A stretch of DNA of 64,000 nt from Treponema sp. Marseille-Q3903 (GTDB taxonomy: Bacteria > Spirochaetota > Spirochaetia > Treponematales > Treponemataceae), in assembly GCF_014334335.1 (NCBI RefSeq), contig NZ_JACSEU010000001.1, positions 1,860,001-1,924,000 on the forward strand, given 5' to 3'. Positions 57,638 to 64,000 of the stretch are shown here, piece after piece. The notes under the pieces are model-generated. The model did not search any database, was not told the DNA's origin, and saw only the letters and a list, made by a program, of their open reading frames with translations. The stretch's first letter is position 1, and each line of letters opens with the position of its first letter. Position numbers and translations under genes: made by a program.

Positions 57638-59350
57638 TTAGTTATTTTTTTGTGATTTAATCATATCACCAAGTGTATATGCTCCGTCATCATTATCGCT
57701 GGCAGTCATATACTGTGAGATTTCATCACGTTGCTGCTTTCTCTTGTATTCACGCACAGAAAATGCAACTTGTTCTTTGTCAACTTTTACGTCTACAACA
57801 AACACATTGATTTTGTCACCAACTTTATACTTTGCAACAGCTTCTTCAAATGGAACATCTTTATCATCGCTGAGGTTAGCTTTGTTTACAAGGCCTTCAA
57901 TTCCGTTCGGAGCTTTCACAAAAATACCGAAATCTGTGATCGAAGTGATTTCACCTTCAAGTGTAGAACCCGGTTTGTATTCTTCTGCGAATGCTTTCCA
58001 AGGATTGTCAGTGAGCTGTTTGATACCAACTTTAATTCTGTGAGCTTCAGGGTCACATTCGATGACAACAACATCAATTTCAGAATCAACTGTGAGTTCG
58101 CTTCCCGGATGTTTAATTTTCTTTGTCCAAGAAATATCGTCAGCGTGAAGGAAAGCATCGATTCCGTCCTGAAGAGCGACAAAAGCACCTATGTTAGTGA
58201 TTTTTACAATTTTACCTTTTAATTTTGTTCCTACAGGATATTTTTCAATTATAGTATCCCAAGGATTTTCTGTAGCCTGTTTGAAACCAAGAGAAACGCG
58301 ACCGGCCTGAATGTCATATCCAAGTATCATCGCTACAACTTCGTCTCCAACATTTACCATGTCGCTAGGCTTGTTGATTTTCTTTGTCCATGAAAATTCA
58401 GAGATGTGAACAAGACCTTCGATTCCTTCTTCAAGTTCAACGAAAGCACCGAACTCAGTGAGCTTTGTAACTTTACCTTTCACGATGTCGTTGACATGGT
58501 ACTTTTCTTCAAAATGAATCCAAGGATCTTCTGAAAAATGTTTGAGAGAAAGATTTATTCTCTTTTCTGCCGGATCAAGGCGGATAACTTTGAGCTCAAT
58601 TTCCTGACCTTTTTTTACAAAGTCTTTAGGACGAGCAACATGACCCCAGCTCATATCATTGATATGAAGAAGTCCGTCAAATCCACCCAAATCTATAAAC
58701 GCACCGAAACTTGTAAAACTTTTTACAGTACCTTTTACTGTGTCACCAATCTGCACCGAATTGAAGAATGCGTCGCGTTTTGCATCGATTTCTTCTTCGA
58801 GATACTTGCGGCGGTTTACTACAGGATTAAGTTTTTTGTCTGAATAAAGACGTTCAATATAAAATTTTGATTTTAAACCGAGTAATGATTCAGGTTTTTC
58901 GATTTTTTCCGAATCTGCTTGGCTGATCGGCAAAAACGCAGTGCGGTCGATTCCAAGATCAACTTCGTATCCGCTTTTAACTACTTTAGAAATCGTTCCA
59001 TCAACAGGAGTCTTATCCTTAAATGCTGCTTGGATTTCTTTCAAATAGCGTTTTGAATCAGCTTTTTTCTTTGACAATACAGGACCGTTAGCGTTGTATC
59101 CTGATAACAAAGCCTGAACCTTATCCCCTTCCTTCGGCATTTCGCCTGCGAACTCCTCAACGGGAATCAAACCCTCTGACTTATCTCCAATATCAACATA
59201 AACGTAGTCATAAGTAACCTGAATTACTGTTCCTTCTACCAACTGACCAGCTTGTGGTGCATTAAATTCTTTCAGAGACTCCTCTAATTGTGTCTGAAAG
59301 TCTCCCTTGGAGTTCTGGGATTCTTTCTTTTCCACTTCCATTTCTTCCAT
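57638..59350 (-). CDS. rpsA: 30S ribosomal protein S1
   Basis: 570 residues with six S1 (OB-fold) domains. The last four carry the clearest signature (VKGTVKSFTSFGAFIDL, VKGKVTKLTEFGAFVEL, LKGKIVKITNIGAFVAL, LEGEITSITDFGIFVKA). It binds mRNA and helps it onto the 30S subunit. It is 15 bp downstream of cmk, the classic cmk-rpsA pairing. Confidence 0.93.
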   Translation of the reverse strand: MEEMEVEKKESQNSKGDFQTQLEESLKEFNAPQAGQLVEGTVIQVTYDYVYVDIGDKSEGLIPVEEFAGEMPKEGDKVQALLSGYNANGPVLSKKKADSKRYLKEIQAAFKDKTPVDGTISKVVKSGYEVDLGIDRTAFLPISQADSEKIEKPESLLGLKSKFYIERLYSDKKLNPVVNRRKYLEEEIDAKRDAFFNSVQIGDTVKGTVKSFTSFGAFIDLGGFDGLLHINDMSWGHVARPKDFVKKGQEIELKVIRLDPAEKRINLSLKHFSEDPWIHFEEKYHVNDIVKGKVTKLTEFGAFVELEEGIEGLVHISEFSWTKKINKPSDMVNVGDEVVAMILGYDIQAGRVSLGFKQATENPWDTIIEKYPVGTKLKGKIVKITNIGAFVALQDGIDAFLHADDISWTKKIKHPGSELTVDSEIDVVVIECDPEAHRIKVGIKQLTDNPWKAFAEEYKPGSTLEGEITSITDFGIFVKAPNGIEGLVNKANLSDDKDVPFEEAVAKYKVGDKINVFVVDVKVDKEQVAFSVREYKRKQQRDEISQYMTASDNDDGAYTLGDMIKSQKNN

Positions 59351-59365
59351 TGTAAAACCTTTAAA

Positions 59366-59998
59366 TTACGAAATTTGTTTTAATATTATCTCACAAACAT
59401 TGTCTATCGTCAAGTTAGATGTGTCTATATAGGTTGCATCTGGGGCAATCTTCAAAGCCCCCTCCTTTTTGTTTTTATCCATTTCGTCACGCTCTATGAT
59501 CGATTTTTTGATTTGGTCAAGAGTTAAATCACTGACTCCTTGGTCAAATCTCCTTTTTGCTCGAACTTCCGCTGAAGCATCAAGATAAAATTTGTATTGT
59601 GCATCTGGAAAAACGACTGTAGTCATATCGCGCCCTTCACATACAACGCTCAAAGATTTTGTTATCTCACGCATCAAATCGTTCACATAGTGGCGGATTG
59701 GGACAATAGCGCTGAGCTGAGATGTATTCAAAGTTACACGATCATCATGAAGATGAGAAGTTACATCTTTTCCATTTAAAATAAAATGGCTTTCTTTTGT
59801 ATATTCAATCTTTTGTTTTTTGCAAAATTCAATAGTTTTTTCTTCATCTTTGATATCTATCCCTGAATCTAAAGCGGCAAGCGTGAGCGTACGATAAAAT
59901 CCGCCGCTGTTCAAAAAGGTGATGTTTAATTTTTCGGCAATCATCGAAGCGATTGTACTTTTTCCGGTTCCAGCAGGACCATCGATAGCAATAATCAT
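59366..59998 (-). CDS. cmk: Cytidylate kinase
   Basis: 210 residues, with Walker A GPAGTGKST at the N-terminus, the CMP-binding GRDMTTVVFPDA and the LID-type arginines (AEVRAKRRFDQ). It phosphorylates CMP and dCMP. The gene lies between rluB and rpsA in a conserved arrangement. Confidence 0.92.
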   Translation of the reverse strand: MIIAIDGPAGTGKSTIASMIAEKLNITFLNSGGFYRTLTLAALDSGIDIKDEEKTIEFCKKQKIEYTKESHFILNGKDVTSHLHDDRVTLNTSQLSAIVPIRHYVNDLMREITKSLSVVCEGRDMTTVVFPDAQYKFYLDASAEVRAKRRFDQGVSDLTLDQIKKSIIERDEMDKNKKEGALKIAPDATYIDTSNLTIDNVCEIILKQIS

Positions 59999-60051
59999 AT
60001 TTTCTTCCTCGTTGTAAGTTTTTTTTAAGGGCGACTAAAAAAATCAGCCAC

Positions 60052-60816
60052 TTAAGATAATTCATTCAATAAATTTTCAACTTCCTTTGTTGTCAAATCA
60101 CGGCTGTCACCGGGCTTCAAATCGTCGAGTTTTATGCAGCCGATGCGAACACGTACAAGCGATTTTGTGCCGATATTCTGACTTTCTAAAACTGTGCGGA
60201 TTTCTCGGTTTTTGCCTTCTATAAGCACTATTTTTATTTTGCGCGGCTTTAAGATTTTACATGATTTACATTTGTAAAAGACATTATCTATGCGGATTCC
60301 TTTTTCAAACATCTGAGGAAAAGTGTTTGGAACTTCCTGACTCGTCTCTACTATATATTCTTTTTCGAGCTGACTCGACGGATGTGAAAGTTTTGCAGCA
60401 AAGTCACCATCGTTTGTAAATATAATCATACCTTTGCTGTACATATCAAGGCGACCGACATTATACAAACGTTCAGAATATTTTTCTTTAAGTAAATCTG
60501 CGGCAACTGCCCTTCCTTTTTCATCAGATGAAGAACAAACAAATCCTGCAGGTTTATTCAATAAGACATATCGTTTTTTTGATTCGAGTTTTATTTTTTT
60601 TCCATCTACAGTGATTTCGTCTTCGTCTGTGACTTTTGTGCCGAGCTCTGTGATGACTTTTCCATTTACGGCAACGCGTCCGTCTAAAATAATCTGTTCA
60701 GAAGCGCGCCGACTGGCAACACCACAATGCGCAATATACGCTTGAAGCCTGATTTTTTCTTTTTCTGCATTCCGGTTAGCGGGCAAGTTCAAAACGCTCC
60801 TGTTCGTCTTCGTCAA
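60052..60816 (-). CDS. rluB: 23S rRNA pseudouridine synthase, RluB-type
   Basis: 254 residues, with an N-terminal S4 domain (AYIAHCGVASRRASEQII) and the catalytic aspartate in NVGRLDMYSKGM. This is the RsuA/RluB/E/F class; the gene position beside scpB and cmk favours RluB. The ATG is 41 bp inside scpB. Later starts near RLQAYIAHCG are possible because the first 25 residues are outside the family domain. Confidence 0.85.
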   Translation of the reverse strand: MTKTNRSVLNLPANRNAEKEKIRLQAYIAHCGVASRRASEQIILDGRVAVNGKVITELGTKVTDEDEITVDGKKIKLESKKRYVLLNKPAGFVCSSSDEKGRAVAADLLKEKYSERLYNVGRLDMYSKGMIIFTNDGDFAAKLSHPSSQLEKEYIVETSQEVPNTFPQMFEKGIRIDNVFYKCKSCKILKPRKIKIVLIEGKNREIRTVLESQNIGTKSLVRVRIGCIKLDDLKPGDSRDLTTKEVENLLNELS

Positions 60817-61315
60817 GTTTAGGCAATTCTGCGATTGAATTCAAGCGGAATAATTTAAGGAATTCTTTTGAAGTTCCGAACAAAGTCGGTCGACCAGGCG
60901 CTTCTTTCTTTCCAACTTCTTTTATGAGATTTCTTTCAATAAGCAATCGAATCATATTGTCAACTCCAACTCCGCGAATCTGCTCAATTTCTGCACGTGT
61001 AATCGGTTGAGAGTATGCGATTATAGCGAGAGTTTCCATCGCAGATTTTGAAAGACGACCTTCACGTTTGGAGCCGTAATATTCTTTTAACACGTCCCAG
61101 TATTCTTTTTTTGGTGTAAGACACCAGCCGCCTGTAATCATTGTGAGTTCTACACCTGAATCTTGAGCTGAATATCTTTCTTCAAGTTTTTCAAGGCATT
61201 TGGTTACGACTTCTTCTGAAAGTTGAGCTTTGTTTGAGATGACTTTTACGCTCAGAGGTTCGCTCTCCAAAAATAAAATGCATTCGATTAGCGCCGATTC
61301 TTTATTAAATTCCAT
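60776..61315 (-). CDS. scpB: Segregation and condensation protein B
   Basis: 179 residues with tandem winged helices and the family end signature GRPTLFGTSKEFLKLF plus IAYSQPITRAEIEQIRGV. It forms the SMC-ScpAB condensin with the next gene product. It follows scpA by 7 bp. Confidence 0.92.
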   Translation of the reverse strand: MEFNKESALIECILFLESEPLSVKVISNKAQLSEEVVTKCLEKLEERYSAQDSGVELTMITGGWCLTPKKEYWDVLKEYYGSKREGRLSKSAMETLAIIAYSQPITRAEIEQIRGVGVDNMIRLLIERNLIKEVGKKEAPGRPTLFGTSKEFLKLFRLNSIAELPKLDEDEQERFELAR

Positions 61316-61322
61316 AACATTC

Positions 61323-62147
61323 CTAATTTGACGTCAGTTCATCTTCGCTTGGCAAATAACCCAAGTTATCTTCTCTTACACATATTTTTATATCACCAAA
61401 AAGCTTATTTTGAAAGATGGTAATCATCTTAAATTTTACAGCTTCAAGGATTGCCATAAACGCACAGATAACGTCCATTTCGTTTCCGGTCCGTGTAATC
61501 AAATCTGTAAAAAGGCATTCTTTTTTTTCTTCCAGGAGTTCATTCATCAAAGTGATTTTTTCGTTGACAGAAATTTCCTCGTACATATTGAGGATTTTTT
61601 CATTCGAATACTGGTTCATGATTGACTTGAACGTATCTTGCATTTGCTGCAATAAATCCCAAGTGTCAATCTCTTCCCAGATATTTTCATTTTCATCAAA
61701 TGGAAGCACTCTCTGAATTTTTTTGCGTTCAAAGTTCCATTCAGATTCATCTTCTTGCTCTTCCATAAGCAAAGAAAGTTTTTTGAATTTCTGATATTCG
61801 ATCAACTTATCTACTAATTCCTGACGAGGGTCTTCTTCATCTTCATCATCATAAGCAACTTCAACAGGAAGCAGCATGCGGCTTTTTATGTATATAAGTT
61901 TTGCAGCCCAACTGTAGAATTCTGAAAGGTCTCCGAGATCTGTTTTTACTGCATAATCAAGGTATTCAAGATACTGTTCCGTAATCTGAGCAATAGGAAT
62001 ATCATAAATATTTACTTTACTTTCACGGATTAAAGACCACAACAAGTCGAGTGGTCCCTCAAATTCTCCGGCTTTGTAAGCATGTTTTGCAAATGTTTCG
62101 GTTTTAGTTTTTTTAGCTGTTGCAACTGTAAAGTCGTTCTGTTCCAT
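61323..62147 (-). CDS. scpA: Segregation and condensation protein A (kleisin)
   Basis: 274 residues; EFEGPLDLLWSLIRESKVNIYDIPI is the kleisin start (domain from about residue 28), and the C-terminal winged helix ends in ILEAVKFKMITIFQNKLFGDI. It bridges the SMC heads. The first 25 residues are extra, so the start may be later. It overlaps folK by 35 bp. Confidence 0.9.
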   Translation of the reverse strand: MEQNDFTVATAKKTKTETFAKHAYKAGEFEGPLDLLWSLIRESKVNIYDIPIAQITEQYLEYLDYAVKTDLGDLSEFYSWAAKLIYIKSRMLLPVEVAYDDEDEEDPRQELVDKLIEYQKFKKLSLLMEEQEDESEWNFERKKIQRVLPFDENENIWEEIDTWDLLQQMQDTFKSIMNQYSNEKILNMYEEISVNEKITLMNELLEEKKECLFTDLITRTGNEMDVICAFMAILEAVKFKMITIFQNKLFGDIKICVREDNLGYLPSEDELTSN

Positions 62148-62679
62148 TTTCTACCGCCTTCGGGAATTCAGATATTTTTTGAATTCCATAACCCTTGCCG
62201 TTTTCCTTTAATTTGGCAAGGTATTTTATATATCGTTCTCTGATAATTTCATCGGCAGAATCTGTAAAAATCTCAAGTGCCGGAATTAAAACAAATTCTC
62301 TTTCGTGCATCCTTGCATGTGGGATTTGTAATTCATGAGTATTGATTTCTTCGTCACCGAACAGCTCAATATCTATATCTAATGAACGAGGTCCGAATCT
62401 GAGTTCTTTTGAACGGTCACGCCCATATTTTTCTTCAATTTTATTTATTGTTTTTAAAAAAGAAAAAGCGTCTACATCGTCTTCAACGTAGCCAACGGCA
62501 GCAGAATTATAAAAATCATCTTGATCTTCAACATACATCGCTTTTGTTTTGTATACATAAGAAAACCGAACATCTTTCATAATTTTGCGGAGCTCAATTC
62601 CAGCAAGGAAAAGCAGCTCCGCAGGAGAAAAACCGTTGTATGTTTTGTTAGATCCAAGTCCCAATAGAACGCGTTTCAC
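62113..62679 (-). CDS. folK: 2-amino-4-hydroxy-6-hydroxymethyldihydropteridine pyrophosphokinase
   Basis: 188 residues with the HPPK N-terminal LLGLGSNKTYNG, the signature RFGPRSLDIDIELFG and the HARMHEREFVLIPALEI region. It makes the pyrophosphate intermediate of folate synthesis. It lies between recA and scpA, 12 bp after recA. Confidence 0.92.
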   Translation of the reverse strand: MKRVLLGLGSNKTYNGFSPAELLFLAGIELRKIMKDVRFSYVYKTKAMYVEDQDDFYNSAAVGYVEDDVDAFSFLKTINKIEEKYGRDRSKELRFGPRSLDIDIELFGDEEINTHELQIPHARMHEREFVLIPALEIFTDSADEIIRERYIKYLAKLKENGKGYGIQKISEFPKAVENGTERLYSCNS

Positions 62680-62691
62680 TTACAAACACCG

Positions 62692-63798
62692 CTACATATC
62701 AAGTTTTGGCTGAGCGCCGTTTTCTTCAGCAGCAGTTTTTGCTTTCTTTTTTTGGTCTTTACTTTCGATTACCTGATCCGGAAAAACAAGAGCTCGAACT
62801 TTGGCTTCAACTTCAGCAGAAACTTTTGGATTAGTCTCAATAAAGTTGACAGCATTTTCTTTACCTTGTCCAATTTTTTCTTCGCCCATTGTATACCATG
62901 CACCGCGTTTGTCGATAATTCCGTGCTTTACAGCAGAATCGAGCAAACTTGCAGCCCATGAAATTCCTTTTCCAAAATAAATATCGATTTCACACTTTCT
63001 AAACGGAGGCGCAACCTTGTTTTTTACAATCTTAACTCTTACACGGTTTCCAACAGCATCGTCGTCACCTTTTCCTTCAATAGTCTCTATTCGCCTAATT
63101 TCAAGCCGAACAGAAGAATAAAACTTCAATGCCTGTCCACCAGTCGTAGTCTCAGGGTTACCGAACATAACGCCAATTTTCATACGAATCTGATTGATGA
63201 AAATCACTATACAATTCGATTTCCCAATAATCGCAGTTAACTTTCTCAAAGCTTGGCTCATCAAACGCGCCTGCATACCCATAACAGCGTCGCCCATTTC
63301 ACCCTCGATTTCCTTTTCAGGAGTCAAGGCTGCAACGGAATCGACAACAACAACGTCGACAGCACCGCTTCTCACCAAGTTTTCTGTAATCTCAAGAGCC
63401 TGCTCTCCCGTATCCGGCTGGGAAACCCACAATTCATCAATGTTGACACCAAGGTTTTTAGCATAAACAGGATCAAGAGCGTGTTCCGCATCAACAAAAG
63501 CAGCAACTCCACCGAGCTTTTGAGCTTCAGCAATAGCGTGCAAAGCAAGAGTCGTCTTCCCCGAACTTTCAGGACCATACATTTCAATAACCCGCCCGCG
63601 CGGATAACCGCCGATTCCAAGAGCTTCATCAAGCAAGATAGAACCCGAAGGTATAACTTCAATTCCCGAAACGTTGGCTTTATCGCCAAGCTTCATGATA
63701 GCACCCTGACCGAACTGTTTTTCAATCTGAAGACGTGCAGCCTCCAGCGCTTTCATTTTCTCCGCAGTATCCATTGGAGCTGAACTAACATTTGACAT
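62692..63798 (-). CDS. recA: Recombinase A
   Basis: 368 residues with Walker [10 protein letters not shown], Walker [11 protein letters not shown], the L1/L2 loops ([22 protein letters not shown]) and the C-terminal lysine/acid tail. It catalyses homologous strand exchange, which the island cassettes would need for tip switching. A strong Shine-Dalgarno GGGAGGAAGG precedes the ATG. Confidence 0.97.
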   Translation of the reverse strand: MSNVSSAPMDTAEKMKALEAARLQIEKQFGQGAIMKLGDKANVSGIEVIPSGSILLDEALGIGGYPRGRVIEMYGPESSGKTTLALHAIAEAQKLGGVAAFVDAEHALDPVYAKNLGVNIDELWVSQPDTGEQALEITENLVRSGAVDVVVVDSVAALTPEKEIEGEMGDAVMGMQARLMSQALRKLTAIIGKSNCIVIFINQIRMKIGVMFGNPETTTGGQALKFYSSVRLEIRRIETIEGKGDDDAVGNRVRVKIVKNKVAPPFRKCEIDIYFGKGISWAASLLDSAVKHGIIDKRGAWYTMGEEKIGQGKENAVNFIETNPKVSAEVEAKVRALVFPDQVIESKDQKKKAKTAAEENGAQPKLDM

Positions 63799-64000
63799 AC
63801 TGCCACCTTCCTCCCAAATATAATATGGTCATCTATTTATGATTTTTGACAAAAATTTACAAATTTTTATAAGAAAAATGGAAAACTTTCAAAATCAATT
63901 TCGACACATTCTACATAATTATAAAAAAATAAGGAACACATAAAAAGGAAACGTATTATAAAATTTGAAACATAATCTTTACATTTCAATTATATTTTGC
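63799..64000 (-). promoter_or_regulatory. Upstream region of recA
   Basis: Very AT-rich, no gene visible. One possible promoter on the minus strand is TTGTAA, 17 bp, TAAATA, about 35 bp before the ATG; other AT boxes fit as well. I see no clear LexA/SOS palindrome. Confidence 0.3.

Noticed and set aside
57731-58222. Plus-strand frames opposite rpsA
   Set aside because: They are shadows of the strongly conserved S1 domains on the other strand.

Overview
The window looks like chromosomal DNA of a host-associated spirochaete, most likely a Treponema. It combines the S1/cmk/rluB/scpB/scpA/folK/recA block, a Maf/DUF115 motility accessory protein, a PASTA-domain PBP, a complete SUF operon and AT-rich codon use. 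The genus call rests on remembered gene content, not on a search.

Flank 1 (1-16173) is ordinary core genome. On the minus strand there is an envelope/peptidoglycan cluster: a deacetylase-like protein cut by the window edge, a zinc ribbon protein, a LysM-M23 hydrolase, a DUF115 protein and an FtsI-like PBP. On the plus strand follows endonuclease IV, then minus-strand fabD-fabF-fabZ, then plus-strand sufC-B-D-S-U and a tRNA-Arg(UCU) gene.

A 39-kb island (16130-55112) sits in the 3' half of that tRNA. It is bounded by perfect 44-bp direct repeats. Its two ends are prophage remains: a truncated tyrosine integrase at the left and a 5'-truncated tail-fibre-like gene at the right. Each is broken by an IS fragment (IS3 family at the left, an ISNCY-like transposase at the right). 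The prophage interior has been replaced by about 35 kb of minus-strand cargo that reads as one very long transcription unit starting near 53030.

The cargo has two parts. First comes an export-like operon: two TPR lipoproteins, two Ig-like (Big_5) lipoproteins, a small lipoprotein, a TolC-like protein, an HlyD-type adaptor and two RND permeases, the second one frameshifted. Second is a polymorphic-toxin-like array. It opens with a giant coiled-coil protein of about 3,000 residues. Behind it lie four promoterless orphan cassettes that repeat its C-terminal region with other tips. Every tip is followed at once (overlap of 4 bp, or a gap of 4 bp or less) by a gene for an exported protein. Two tips are M23 metallopeptidases paired with SH3-domain proteins. 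The others carry a His/Cys motif recalling L,D-transpeptidase or DUF5675 folds and are paired with proteins ending in a discoidin-like domain. I read this as a spirochaetal toxin/immunity system with interchangeable peptidoglycan-attacking tips. The N-terminal signal peptide of the giant gene lies behind an A8 tract and is one base out of frame with its apparent GTG start, so the system may be phase-variable, decaying or affected by sequence error.

Flank 2 (55113-64000, all minus strand) returns to core genome: a lipoprotein, a TPR membrane protein, an AAA+/Fis regulator lacking the GAFTGA loop, rpsA, cmk, rluB, scpB, scpA, folK and recA.
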